This document shows, piece after piece, positions 1 to 12,930 of a stretch of DNA of 64,000 nt. Source of the stretch: Artemia franciscana (Eukaryota > Arthropoda > Branchiopoda > Anostraca > Artemiidae); the NCBI RefSeq assembly GCF_032884065.1, contig NC_088872.1, forward strand, positions 1,054,001 through 1,118,000. Direction: 5' to 3'. Both the position numbers and the translations under genes were made by a program. Each line of letters begins with the position of its first letter. Positions within the stretch are counted from its first letter, which is position 1. The notes beneath the pieces were generated by a model that was given only the letters and a program-made list of their open reading frames with translations, ran no database searches and was not told where the DNA came from.

Positions 1-1851
1 CAACAACAAAACTATCATGGCATTGAAGGACTAAACTGAAACTAAAACAAAAAAAAATTAGCGTTTCCCAGCCCATGTCAAATGTGTCAAAACTTGCTAT
101 AAAATAAACTAGCTCAAACGAACTAGATGATACGTTTCCCTATATTTGTAAAATTGTACAAAAACATATATTTACTGAAAACTCAAAAGCCATACAAAAA
201 AGTATTATTTTAGGAGGCAAAAAGACTAATTTATAAGGCTCTCCATAGTCAAAGTTATTGAGCCAAATAGTCAAACGTTGATGAATTCAAAAGTCCAACA
301 GCCATGATATAGCAACTTTTATATTGTGCCTCATTTACTTTATCATAAAACTGAAGCAAAAAAAACACTGAGAGTGAAATTTCACTGATACTAAATAATG
401 CAAAGAATCAAAATACAAAGAACATATATAATTAATGCTAATTAATAATACAAAGAACATATATAATTAATAATACAAAGAACGAATAATACAAAGGTTA
501 ATACAAAGAAAAAACTCCAATAGATGTGAAATCAAGCATAGATTATGCCTCATCAAAGTGTAAATTTTTGCCCCTCCCCCCCCCCCCCCTGCAGCAAAAC
601 ATTGATTTTGGATAAATCTACCGATCTGAAAATTTCTTTATGGCATGCTACATGCCTATGGGCTTTGGTTTGCTCTTTACTAGGTTGCGCTAAATTCTTT
701 CTACTTTGTATAGGCACTGGCAAAGTGGCCTAAAATAATATTTTTGGTCTCAGAAAAGCAAAAGTAAACTTCAAAAAATCTGAAATTGAAACAAAACTAT
801 GTAGAAAAAATGTCTACTTTAAGAAGAAGTGACCTACACTAAATTTACACCACAGATACCTTGAATATACTGGAATATAGGGGTATATTTTTTTTTTTTA
901 TATAGTGGTTACTTTTAATATATAATATATTTATGGCCATATATTAAAAGTGGTTACTTTTAATATATAATTTTTTAATATAGTGGTATATTTTTTTTTA
1001 TAGTCTTCAATAGCCCTTATCAAAAAACTTGAAGTAAACAAAAAAAGAAAAAAGCCTTTTAATTACATATTTTATAATAATACCTCTAGAAGAGAAGTGT
1101 AAATTTCTCTTAACAAATTTATTTTAAAGAATCCCTTGGGTAGTAATCAAAAATTATCCTTGAACATGATGGATCATGAGTTTAGTATTTTTCTTCCAAG
1201 ATACAACAAAAATCTAAATTTCCTGAATTTTTGTTTGGCTGTAACACACAAGCTAAAACAGGTATGCAGCAGAAAAATTACAATGTTGGTTAAATGATGG
1301 TAAGAATAAACCTACCAAGTTTTATCAGAATCTGACATGGTGGGTGGCAGGCAATCAACATTATATAGCCTCCCACATTATACAGACGAGTCGCTAATTT
1401 AATCACATTGTATTTATTTTTTGTACTTTGTCACACTCCTTCTTTTTAAATTTGTTTATTATTTTTTTTTTGTCTTTGTAATTCACTTTCATGGTGCTGA
1501 CTGGGGTGGTCGAAGACAGTTGAAACTATAAAGAAATACCCTACTAGTGATAAATCACATGGACCAGCAGCACCGTAACATCGTGTATATGCAAAACGAC
1601 TGGCATGGTACTTATTTAAAAAAAAGAACTTACCACCTTCTCCAGCTCAATTCCAAATTTAAAACATAGCTCATCAAAATCTTCAGCACCTAGAAAAAAT
1701 AATTTCAGCAGATGTTTTATTTACAACCATTTTAGAGCTGTTTACAGCTTTACTGGAGATAGACACAGAACGCAGGCTGACATTATTTGGAGTCTATACA
1801 CACTAAATTTAGAAAACTTCACATATTGGTATAACTATAGATACTTATGAC
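1..1851. other. AT-rich non-coding sequence
   Basis: No gene seen. It holds short direct repeats: AATACAAAGAA-like units at about 410-505 and a 22-bp repeat of AGTGGTTACTTTTAATATAT at 904-925 and 949-970. There is also a C homopolymer near 576-588. The only open frame (545-733) spans the poly-C run and has no recognisable domain. Confidence 0.6.
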
Positions 1852-2299
1852 TACAGATACTCTTGATAGACTAGCATTTGCCCAAAGCTCAACATGCTTC
1901 TAGTTATCCCATGAAAGTTTCAAATTCTTCACATGAATATATTTTTGATAGCTTATCCAGTTCTCTAGGGATGCAAGTTGGAGAAAAAATACTGAAAAAA
2001 AAAACAAGTGCCTATATTTTGAATAGCATAAAAAAACTGCCCCCTCCCATATTTTGAAAATAACTATGTCTGTGTCTTTACTTCTTTTTACTGAAAGAAA
2101 ATCCTCATCCTATCCTATACCTTTTGAATTGGCACCCTGGCAGTACTCTTCTTGAAAATCTCTGTAGCTAAAAAGCTATTGAGAACCAAAGCTCATATTC
2201 AACTTCACTTTGTTTCTACTGTCATCCAACATGTAGTAAACTTATTTACTAACACCAATATAATCCTCCTGAAATACTTATGACTACAGATACTCTTGT

Positions 2300-2396
2300 A
2301 ATGATGATAGAAGGTAATAAGCTTACCCAAGCTATGGATGTCAGGTGATTGATTTTTCTTCTAACGATAATTTTGACATTACCTTCTATCATCATT
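2300..2396. repeat. 19-bp perfect inverted repeat
   Basis: AATGATGATAGAAGGTAAT at 2300-2318 is exactly the reverse complement of 2378-2396, with a 59-nt spacer. It lies in the junction between the two 580-bp duplicate copies, so it may be the end of a small inverted-repeat element or part of the duplication mechanism. Confidence 0.75.
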
Positions 2397-2754
2397 ATGT
2401 ATGAAAGTCAGGTTGGCCTCAGAGAATATATTACAGATACTCTTGATACACAAACATTTGCCCAAAGCTTGACATGCTTCTAGTTATCCCATGAAAGTGC
2501 CAAATTCTTCACATGAAAATATTTTTGATAGCTTATCCAGTTCTCCAGGGATGCTAGTTGGAGAAAAACACTGAAAAAATAAACAAGTGCCTATATTTTG
2601 AATAACTAAAAAACTGCCCACCCCCCTATATTTTGAAAATAACTATGTCTGTGTCTTTACTTTTTTTTTACTGAAAGAAAATTCTCATCCTATCCTATAC
2701 CTTTTGAATTGGCACCCTGGCAGTACTCTTCTTGAAAATCTCTATAGCTAAAGA

Positions 2755-2915
2755 GCTATTAAGAAGCAAAGCTCAGATTCAACTTCACTCTGTTATTACT
2801 ATTGTGTGAGTTATTGAGAAGCAAAGCTCAGATTCAACTTCACTTAATTTCTACTATTGGGTGAGTTTTTGAGAAGAAAGCTCAGATTCAACTTCACTTT
2901 GTTCCTACTATTATC
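2755..2915. repeat. Three tandem copies of a 54-55 bp unit
   Basis: CTCAGATTCAACTTCACT recurs at 2772, 2827 and 2881, each preceded by a GAGAAG(C)AAAG-like string. The equivalent place in the first duplicate copy (about 2190) has one unit only, so the expansion came after the duplication. Confidence 0.75.
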
Positions 2916-3074
2916 CAACATGTAGTAAATTCATTTACTAATACCACTATGAATTCACAATTAAATTGTTATGCTTGTGACCAGAATGTAGGCATATCCA
3001 AGATGCGAATAATCTCCTTAGCTCAAAGTTGGCAATTCAACATAGTTTCACACTTGATAACACAGATTACAAAG

Positions 3075-3425
3075 ATTTCCATTTTATTTTTTTTACATAT
3101 AATGGATATTATATTATAAAACAGAGTTCCCAAGATTATCAGTAAATATAAAAAGGAGATTAATGTTTTCTTGGAGATTTCCATTTAACTTTTTAATATA
3201 AAATGGAGATTATATTATAAAACTGAGACTATATTATAAAACGGAGTTCCAGAGACTATTTTATATAATAAATAAAAAACAGAGATTGACGTTTTTTTGG
3301 AGATTTCCATTCAACTTTTTAATATAAAACTGAGACTATATTAAAAACAGAGTTCCAGAGATTATTTTATATAATAAATAAAAAACGGAGATTCACGTTT
3401 TCTTGGGAGATTTCCATTTAACTTT
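3075..3425. repeat. AT-rich tandem repeat, 107-126 bp period
   Basis: The string GGAGATTTCCATTTAACTTTT recurs at about 3173, 3299 and 3406. Between copies come ATATAAAAC(T/G)GAG(A/T) and GTTCCAGAGA(C)TTATTTTATATAATAAATAAAAAAC. Copies are imperfect and contain no ORF. Confidence 0.7.
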
Positions 3426-3430
3426 TGCCT

Positions 3431-4670
3431 GGATCTTATTAACTTTGTCAAAACCTTTTTTTTATGTCACTGATCTAAATAGACTGAAGCAAAGAAAAGC
3501 TTTAATTATAATCATCAGTCCGGTACATCAGTCAGAAGAAGGAATTAAATTCTATATATTTATGAAGCATGTTTAAATAAAAAAAAATATTATCAAAAAG
3601 TATTGAATGTAAAAATTGTGCCAGGCTTATATATGTTTCATTGGCAAATTTTAGAGTTTTTCCCATTACTTAGCTATCCATTAGATAGATAGACTTATCT
3701 ATCAACAAATGAAATTACATTATTTTTATACAATCCTAAAAAGGGTTTGTCCCAGATTTGCCTCTCTCTAACTCAGACTATCCGCCATTGTTTTTGGCAA
3801 GTCAACCAGAAGCTTAAATAATAAACTAGAGATAAAATTATGATTGACAACAGATGGCTCATTTGATCACACCACTTAATGCATCTTTCTATGCTCTTAA
3901 CAAATGTACTAATTGCGTCCTTCATAAATTCTGCTTTAAGCCAAATTGACTACTTGTTCCTTATTATTTGTCAATAGAAAACTGTTATCAAGAATTCTGA
4001 AAACTACTTTAAAGCGACTATAAATACTTACTTATATCAACAATAAAAGTGTATTGCTAAATTTATCCTCCCCCCTCCCCTCATGGATAAACATACAATC
4101 CACTAAAAACATTTACAATATTTTTAGCACAGCATGACTCTTTTTTCTAATCAATCAATTAGCATTCACCATAAAGTAATAATATAGAAAAAGTCACACT
4201 ATGGAAAAATATAGTTTGAATATAGGCCTACAGAGGAGACTCAACATTTGTCTGTTTAGAATTGAGATAATATTATGATTAACAACCCACCACAGCACCA
4301 AGCTCCCAGAGGCCCACACAGCAATGCATAGTCCTCCTCAATCCTAATCTATCCAAACTCTCCCTCTTAACACACTCCCAGGAAGTTCACACTTACCTGA
4401 AATCTTTCTTTACAAAATTCTCCCACCCCAGTCATGGACAAGCTGCTTTCCATTCAACCCTATAATGTTGGCCAAAAATCACAATTTTTGGCAATCTGTC
4501 ATCCTTCATTTACAGAATGTGTCCAACCCCACTCATTATAGCCCTAGAAAGCAGGATTGAACCAGACCTATTGTACAACCTACTGTTTCAAATACAATCA
4601 GTCAGCAGGGTACCCAAAACAAACTGTAGGCAATTTCTATGGAAAACATATAGCAAAACTTCCATAATTT
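3431..4670. other. Non-coding stretch with possible MITE relic
   Basis: No gene seen. About 3870-3935 aligns loosely with the arm of the MITE at 25701-26081; both carry a TATGCTCTT(A/T)AC core followed by TAAT(T/C)GC. It may be a diverged relic of that family. A comparable short match lies near 7555-7605. Confidence 0.4.
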
Positions 4671-4841
4671 TTGGAGGTCCCTTCAGAACCATACTTGACC
4701 ACTGCCATTACTGTACCATCCAGTGTTCTAGTCTGGGTATGTTTTAAAGGTACTTTCAGTGTTTACTGTAACCATTTTCTAACAAAGAACAAGGCAACAC
4801 TTCAAAGGTCCTCTTTAAGGACTAAATATAGGATTTGTATA

Positions 4842-4927
<86 letters not shown>

Positions 4928-5391
4928 AAAAGAGAAATCACCAGTGCAACAGCACAAACACACAAAAAAAAAAGACAGAAAGAGTAAAGGAAGACTGTTT
5001 TCCTACATTAGTGATTAATATAGATCAGCACTTGAATGAGGCCTTAACCCTACTCATCCATACAATCACATAGGTCAAACAGCATAGCCATACACAATCA
5101 ACCATAAAGAATAATCCATGGACAGGCAGTTGTATCATCAGTAAGTATAAGTTGTCATTTACCAAACATTAAAAAAAAAAAAATAATAATAATCCAGAGG
5201 CAACAACCCAACACAAGGGCTCACCAGGAAAATACACACTTGCCTATAGGGTTTTGGCACTTTAAATATATAAATTTTTGCAGGACCCATCAGAACCGTA
5301 CTTGACCACTGCCATTACTGTACCATCCAGTGTTCTAATCTTGGTATGTTCTAAAGGTACTTTCAGTATTCACTGTAACCATTTTAATTTT
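4671..5391. repeat. 110-bp direct duplication flanking a (TA)n array
   Basis: 4671-4781 and 5279-5391 are near-identical (TTGACCACTGCCATTACTGT, then CCAGTGTTCTA, then GGTACTTTCAGT). The open frames at both places come from the repeat. Between them sits the microsatellite at 4844-4922. Confidence 0.85.
4844..4922. repeat. (TA)n microsatellite
   Basis: About 79 bp of uninterrupted TA dinucleotides. The apparent Ile-Tyr reading frame across it is an artefact. Confidence 0.95.
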
Positions 5392-5464
5392 TCAGAATTA
5401 CCCCCCCCCCCCCCAACTACCCCAAAGAGAGCGGATCCATTCCAATTATGTCAATCATGTATCT

Positions 5465-5990
5465 AGGACTTGTGCATATTTTTCCCACCAAGTTTCACCC
5501 AATCCCTCCACTCTAGGTGTTTTCTGAGATTTTAGGTTTCTCCCTCCAAACTCCCCCCTCCAATGTCACCAGATCCGGTCAGGATTTAAAATAAGAGCTC
5601 TGAGACACAATATCCTTCCAAAAATCAAATTTCATTAATATCTGATCAACCATTTGTAAGTTAAAAATACTTCATTTTTTCTATTTTTTCCAAATTAACT
5701 AGCCCCCCACTCTGCCCCAGATGGTCAAATCGGGAAAATGACTATTTCTAATTTAATCTGGCCTGGTCCCTGATACACCTGCCAAATTTCATATTACTAG
5801 CTTACCTGGAAGTGCCTAAAGTAGCAAAACCAGGACCAACAGACATATAGAATTTGTGATTGCTATATGTCACTTGGTTAATACCAAGTGCCATAAAAAA
5901 GATTAGTGCTAATGTCAAAAGAATTGACTTCCTAATTAACACCATTTTGAAACATAATAGGTAGAATACCTGGTAGTCAGACAACTAAGC
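5465..5990 (-). repeat. Interspersed repeat family 2, reverse copy
   Basis: This is the reverse complement of a related segment at 33770-34330. Shared landmarks are GATGAAATTTGGCAGGTGTA-like text, ACCATCTGGGG, GGTGACAT(T)GG, the phrase CTCAGAGCTCTTATTTTA and a palindrome around CACTTGG-TTAACCAAGTG. Read on the minus strand it holds a 60-residue frame with a hydrophobic start and the ending VGPGFATLGTSR. The same ending with a conservative change (VGPGFASLGTSR) occurs in the other copy. Confidence 0.75.
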
Positions 5991-8900
5991 ATTACTTCAA
6001 TAATTAAATCACTGTAAAATCTCCATTATACCATAGAGAATGGTTGTTTCATCATTGGTTTCATCTAAATTTCCTTAATATGTATGAGATTTTTAAATAC
6101 ACTGATAGCCAACACTGAAGCCTAATCATGACACGCTCTAATCTTGAGCCTTTACTTGAAAAATACCTATGACAACCTAGGTATTTTGGCCAAACCTAGG
6201 ACAAAGGGATATAAAAGAGAGAATAGTTATATAAAGACTCCATCACGGAAACATTTAATCTACAGCAAGCGTTGAGAAGCAGAATAATTGTATTTACCTA
6301 AGCTAGGATGTAAAACTAACATTTTTTAAACTTGCCATTGAAAGTTTTCTTAGACCTTAGTCAACCAATCCTAGCCAGCCCAATCCCAACCATATAAAAC
6401 TGTTTAGATTGAATCATGGCTGCCCCATCAGGAGCAACATAGTAAAGAACAGTTTCTGGCTTGTAGTAGCCAAAGATTTAAAGATACATTTTGAAAAAAA
6501 AAACTGTTAAGCAAGTGTGAATCACCATTTGAAGCTGATCCACAAATGACAACTATTATTTTGATTGATCTTAATGGTAAACATTTTGAAAAATAGCCAG
6601 AAACCCCAGAAAATGACATTGGATCAAAATGAAAACTACACCACTGGAATCAATAGAGCCAAAAACCCTGTCACAGAGAATTACAGTCCCCTATCTTGAG
6701 CAACAAGGAAAACCCCTTTTCAAATGAGATCCAGATATGTCTTTTTTTAGGTATTGCTAATGGGGTCCTGGACATATTTAAGGGGTCACTTGAAAAAATT
6801 GCTATATTTAGTGCTTTTTGTTGGCAACAAAGCATAATATTAAATATAAAATATAATTTTTGACAAAATTGTCATTATTGTGCTCTGCAAGATAATTCTT
6901 CTCTGGGGCATAATGTTATAAATCAGTGACTGTGCTACTGGATGTACTGTGGTTCACCTTTTATTGAATCTAATAAAAAAAAAACTGAAGGTTTTTTCCA
7001 AGATTAGTACCTACTGTTCATGCTTATGGATGGCACATTTAAATCAAAATTTTGGTATAAAACTAGATGTTATCATAGCAGTAGGGGTTTTACCCTATTC
7101 AGTGCTCTGATAAAAGTTTGATACAGCTTAAAAGGTAAATAAAACTTGTAATTTCCTGAATTCTAAAATAAATTTACAGATCTTTGAAACTTTATCAATC
7201 AGGATTGAACAAAGGCATGAGGCTCAAGGCACTTTTCTTGTCTTGTATTTGAGCAGAAGATCCATTTTGCAAGGTTTTTGTAAAAATTGGAAAAGTTCAT
7301 AAAAGATTGGGGCCTTCTGGAGGGATAAGGAGTGGAGATGTAGTTCATTTACCTTAATGAAGGTAAATACTTTTGAACCTTACTACCTTACTTTTGAATG
7401 TTGCAAAAATCCCCTAAATTAAAATTTTACTATTATATCCATTCCTTTCCACTTCAAAGGGCACTGACTTTTGATGGCCTCTTATTATTTTTGGACTATA
7501 AAAGTGAAGGTAAGTTTGCAGTTTGCAACATAATTTATCTGTCATGAAAGTAAATATATCACTTGGTGGCTTTTTTATGCTCTTACATAATTAAATAATT
7601 GCTTCTGAGGGGATCAAAACAGTCCATAGTAACTGCAAGTTTAAAAACATGTTTCTAAAAGAACTGGCTAGTGAGAATAATTGCCATCTGTAGCTGATTC
7701 AAAAATGGTAATTATTATTTCCCTTAGTCTTAACTTTAAATATTATGTTGAAGACAAAATTGCAGGAATTAAAAAAAGCCTGAAATCCCTTGGAAATGAC
7801 ATCACAGCAAAACCAATATTATTTTGAAGAGTTTCCAGCTGTTTAAAAAAATAGAAATGTGCTTTCAGAATAACAATATATTTAAGGAAATAGTATTTAC
7901 AATTCCCAAGTCAGCTGCAACTGGTAATTATTTCTAACTAGCCAGTTTTTTGTGAGGCACATTTTAAACTTTTGGTTAATATGGACTATTTTACCATTTT
8001 GATCCCTATTAAGGGCTCAGAATGGGCATTTCCCTGGAAATTATTCTTGAACTACTACAAGAGAGCATAACAAAAATGCATCTATGGATGTATTCAGTTT
8101 CCTCCTAGCTAAATGATGTTGAAAACTGTAAATTTATCAAAGAGAAACCATGAGCAATAGATTTAAAGTTTAAATGAGGCACAAGGCAACAATTCTGAGC
8201 CTCACATCTTTGCTTAATCTTGATCTAGGCTACAAGGTCTTGAAGATTAGAAAATCTGCTTCTAAGACAAAATTTGGAGAAGTAAGAAAAACGCTTGATA
8301 TGGCTTAAAATCCTGTTGAAGTACCAGGAATTTAAGAAGAAGCACCAATAAAAAGGAAATTGAAAATCCCAAAATAAGGTAGGCTAAATTTTTTTAGACC
8401 TAGTCAAAGTTTAGACATAACTAAGATAAAAAAACAGTGTCCAATTGAGCAAAATTATGTAAACTAAAACCCTCACATCTTGTTACCAAAGAGGAATTGG
8501 GAAGAATTGTAGGCCTATAGGCCTAGCCTATATTAAAAAAGCTAAAAATCTGAGCTATACATCAATATGGTTATTATTAAAATTGTTCAATGTCAAACAC
8601 TTGGAATTATTAGTTCATTGATTCACCTATAAGGACCTCTTTTTTGGATATATCAATTATCCTATTTTGATGTAGACCTATATCCTTCTGGTGTTTCAAT
8701 TTTATTAACATATTAACAGAAAGCTGACTTTCTTCTGATTAAAAATGTAACTTTTATTGCTTGATATTTATTCTATAAATCACAAATATTAAATAAAATT
8801 GGTTCTTTCAAATTGCTTGTCAAAACAGAGACCAAATTTTTAATTTATGCTGACAAATTATTGGTGAAAATTTGACCAGGAAGGCAGGGTTGTTGTCATT

Positions 8901-9248
8901 GCCCTCACATTGCATCACACTGCAGTAAAATAGGGGTGGTCCAAAAACCAATTACTATTTTTCCAGAATGCCAAAGAAAAGTGGTCTTTCCCCAAAAGAG
9001 ATCTTTTACCCTAGCCATAGACAATATCAAGGCACTAAAACTAATTGTCAACATCACAACTTACTATATGTCCTGCCAACTATCTTAAATAGTTTGTCAG
9101 GTTTAACTGAAATTGTTGGCATTTTTTTTTTTTTTTTTGAATTGTCCGAGGGCAAAACTGCCAGGTTCTTGACTTTCTTTCAAAAATCCATGCTCAGCAG
9201 CGTTGCAACTACAACAGAACAAGTCGTTTCCGAGGCAAAAAAAGAGCC
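5991..9248. other. AT-rich non-coding sequence
   Basis: No gene or clear element seen. All frames are short and without recognisable domains. 9121-9138 is a T homopolymer run upstream of the LINE relic. Confidence 0.5.
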
Positions 9249-9930
9249 TTAGGCCTTAGATCTTCCTGTGTCTCCAGAGGCACCCAAGGCGTCTAAGAAG
9301 AGTCTCCAATCGTCTCTGTAACTGGCGGCAGCGATGTTGTCTTTCCATAGTGATTGTAAGGAGGCATGAAGTTGACGCAGGTAGCTGTTGAAGGTACGAC
9401 GAAGTGTGTTTTTGTCCCGCCCTCTACGGCAGGTGCCTTCGGGTAGCCAAAAGAATGCTTGCTAGGGGATTCCGGTGTCATCCTTGCGTAGTATATGGCC
9501 TAAATAGCTCCATTTGCGTCTTTATATTGTTTCGGTGAGGGATGGCTGATCTGTGATGCTCCTTATATTTGCATCTGTAACTTTCTAGGTCCAGTGAATA
9601 CCAAGCAGTCACCGAAGACATATGTTCTCAAAGGACTGGATTCTCCTCTGTTGGTCTTGGTTGAGATGCTAAGTTTCCAATGCACAGAGGATGACACATA
9701 GGACGTTACTATTGGACAGGCGGAGTTCGAGCCGGAGAGAGAAAGTACTCGATCTCCATATTTTATTAAGCCTGTTGAAGATGCGGTTAACCTTACCAAT
9801 TCAGGCAATGACTTCTTTCGCTATGGATTCTGTATTTTCGATGGTCCTACCAAGGTATTTGAAGTTGACTATCTGTTATACATCGTTGTTGCAGCATTTG
9901 ATTTTCATAGGTGACTCACTTGCCGTCAAA
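9249..9930 (-). pseudogene. LINE reverse-transcriptase C-terminal remnant
   Basis: On the minus strand one frame can be read from about 9930 to a TAA at 9251-9249. It carries landmarks of the post-palm part of a non-LTR retrotransposon ORF2: VNFKYLGRTIENTESIA, then IGKVNRIFNRLNK, then ICLR followed by LLGIHWT, then RRKWSYLGHILRKDD. After these comes a basic tail ending GDTGRSKA. The order YLG...., IGKA-like, CLR-LLGI and RRW-LGH-LR is standard for LINE ORF2 ends. At least six in-frame stops interrupt the frame, so it is dead. It is 5'-truncated; no endonuclease or YADD catalytic box is present. Other open frames here are out of register with these motifs. Confidence 0.85.
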
Positions 9931-10275
9931 AAAGGAACTGTTGCCAAAAAAAGAGAGATTACAAAAGTATCTAACAGAACACATGTTTGCCAACTAGTAA
10001 ATTTAGTGCATATATTTAGTCCCCAAAGCCACTCCAGAACCAGTAGCCTGCCGGAAAAGTATTACAGCGATTCCCCACCAAGAACACTTTGCACCCCGCC
10101 ATCGTGATCGGGCAGCAGCAGATCGCAGAGAATTTCTAGCAACAAATTGCTTTTACTCAACTGAAAGGCAAATATAAGTCAAAATCTAGTACCTAATAGC
10201 ATATGCAAATACTTTGTGATTCCCCTCAAAATGTTCCTGAATTTACTCGTCTACTACAAACTATAGATCGTTGTC

Positions 10276-10339
<64 letters not shown>

Positions 10340-10590
10340 TGCTCATTGCTAAAATACTCAGTTTTTAAAACAAGGAATACTCACTAAGGTTTAAAAGTAG
10401 TTATTTTCAGAAATAACATTCGCAAGATTCAAATATTGGCTGATAAACATTGTGCGATTTCTTATGTAATTGAGGGTGAATCCCTCCCCCCTCATCAGCC
10501 TTTAGGGAAATGGCTGTAGATTATACAGTTGCCCGTTGTTGGTATAAAGTGTTTGTTATGGAGAAAGCAGGGCATGATTGACCTTTTGGG
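9931..10590. other. Non-coding stretch with 61-nt poly-T
   Basis: No gene seen. Poly-T occupies 10277-10337. It could be the reversed poly-A tail of a retrocopy, but I find no retrotransposed gene beside it. Confidence 0.6.
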
Positions 10591-12930
10591 TTAAAATCCA
10601 TTCAAATTTAGCTTAAAAGAAATGTTGTGGGCAAGTGCGACTAAATCAAAACACGCTGTGTGCTTGCAAATTGTCATAAGGGTGTAATTCAGGAATAACT
10701 TAGATCCTTTAAGTTGAAACTTCCAGAGAATGATGAGTGAGATGATCAACTTACCAAAAGGCAGCACGTACACACTACTATCACTTCTACTACTAGTACT
10801 ACTACTCATACCTTGACCACTAGTACTACTACTCATATCCCAACCGCTACTATTACTCTTCCAACCATAACCACTACTACTAGCGTTACTACAATCATTT
10901 TTTCCTAAAGTGACTTTTATTAAGGCTGAGGATTTTAAGGTGAAAATTTCAGTAAATGTTGAGGGGGAAGCTGAATTAAATCAAAACACACTATGTGCAT
11001 ATCGGTTGTCAATAAAGCACATCAGCAATATCTTAAAAACGGCTTAGCATATTTAACTGAAAGTTCAAAGGCATGATGAGGGAGATCTTCTGCTGACCAA
11101 AAGACAATGCACACATTCAATTGAAAGTTCAAAGGCATGATGAGGGAGATGTTCAGTTGACCAAAAGACAATACGGACATGCTGCTGCTGCTACTTCTGT
11201 TACAACTTTTCCTACTACATATATCAGGATTAAAACTATTACTAAGGCTAAGGATTGAAACTTTCAAAGAATGATGAGGAGGATGATCAATTGACGAAAA
11301 TACAATGTGTGCACATTACTACTACTGATAATACAATCGTTAGTACTAGTACTACAACTTCTACTTCTCTTGTGACTGCTACTAAGGCTAAGTTTACTCA
11401 GGTAAAAATTTCAGTAAATATTGAGCGAGAAGTTTAACTAAAATTGGAACACATCAGGTGCCTACAAATTTTCTGAATGGCCTTTCAGCAGTATCTAAGG
11501 AACAACCTAAAGTATTAACTTGTAACTTCCAGGGCATAATGAGAGGAATGTTCAACTAATCAAAAGGGCAAATATGTGTATAATACTATTGCTACTATTG
11601 TTGTTACTATTACTAATACTATTGTTGCTCCTACTAACATTACCAAGACAACTACTACCACTAAGGCTAAGGGTATAAAGGTAAATATTTCTGAGAATAT
11701 CGACGGGGAATTTGAACTAAATGAAAACACATTGTGTTGCTGCAGGTTGTCAAAAGGGCATGTTAGCAGTATCTTATGAACGGCTTGGAGTATGAAATTG
11801 AAACTTATAGTGCTTGTTGCGGTGGGACGTTGAACTAACCAAAAGGCAACCCTAGTTAGTATGCTGCTACTAATACCTCTACTGCTACTTCTACTGCTTC
11901 TGCTACTAATACTACTGTCACTACTATTACTACTAATACTGCTACTAATGCTACTGCTACTACTACTACTAAAGCTAGGATTATGAATATGATTATTTCA
12001 GGGAGTGTTGAGAGGATGTTGAACTAAATCAAAGACACTATGTGCTTTCAGGTAATTAAAATCACAAGTTTGTAATACCCCAGGAGCTGTTTAACGTATT
12101 AACCTGAAACTCTCAGCGTGTGTTTAGGAGAATAAAAAAAGATGCTGTTTGTATGCTGCTAGTAATGCTATTACTACTTCTATAGCTATTTCTACTACTA
12201 AAGCTGAGGGCAATATGTGCACACTACTGAGCTTTATTTACTTTTACTACTACTACTTCTTTTGTAATTACTTGTAGGGTTATGAGCAATGAGATGAAAA
12301 TTTCAAAAAGTATAAAAACATACAGACTAAGGTTTAAGCGTAAGTTGTGGGGGATATTAAACTAGCCAGAAGGCACTATATGTATACTTTTAATGCTAAT
12401 CCTACGGTTAATGTAACTAATGAAGCTAAAGGTAATGAGATGAAACTTTTAGGGAACGTTTAGGAATTTCAATTTAAGGAAAAAATTGTATGCATGCAGG
12501 TTTTCAAAAGGACATATAAGCAATATCACAGGCAACACCATTTTAAAGGAACAAATTCAACTCAAAATTAAAAGGTATTTTACCCTTTTAAGAGTTATAA
12601 GAGATCGGAGCACAGTCAGCCCTTCTCGCAAGCCCCTTCGTTTTCCCAACGCATCGATTAACAATTTTTGAGACAACCATTTTGTTTAGCATAGTAGAGC
12701 GGTCCAGCAGCAAGGTCTTTAAAGATATTAGGCATATCAACACCCCACAATTATGCAATTGGAACATTATCCTTTAAAACTAACTGTTACTTAAAAATAA
12801 ATCAAAAAGCAACCAAAATATAGTTGCCAATAAGACACCTCAGCAATATATCGAGAACAACTGGGGGTATTAAGGTGAAACCTTTGGGGATACTACTATT
12901 ACTACTTCTGCTCTTAAATTTTAAACAAAT
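10590..12930. repeat. Degenerate tandem repeat with ACT/CTA cores
   Basis: About eight diverged units of roughly 280-460 bp. Each has four parts in order. First an anchor like AAATCAAAACACACTATGTGC (about 10642, 10977, 11436, 11715, 12020, 12352, 12471, 12800). Then TTGTCAATAAGGCACATCAGCAATATCTTA-like text, then GGCATGATGAGGGAGAT with CCAAAAG. Last a core of ACT/CTA trinucleotides followed by AAGGCTAAGG...AAAATTTCAGTAAATGTTGAG. Threonine/serine-rich frames in this region are products of the trinucleotide cores. Confidence 0.8.

Larger units (their letters stand above)
1852..2950. repeat. Direct duplication, about 580-bp offset
   Basis: The segment starting TACAGATACTCTTGATA at 1852 recurs at 2432 and stays alignable for about 400-500 bp with substitutions and small indels. 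Shared landmarks are CTTGACATGCTTCTAGTTATCC-like text, GCACCCTGGCAGTACTCTTC and the closing CCAACATGTAGTAAA. Copy 2 additionally has an internal threefold expansion of a 54-55 bp unit (2755-2915). It is non-coding in both copies. It could be a segmental duplication or two copies of an unrecognised interspersed element. Confidence 0.8.

Noticed and set aside
10277..10337. Poly-T read as the tail of a retrocopied gene
   Set aside because: No coding relic is seen on the minus strand to its left at the right distance, so origin as simple sequence is equally likely.
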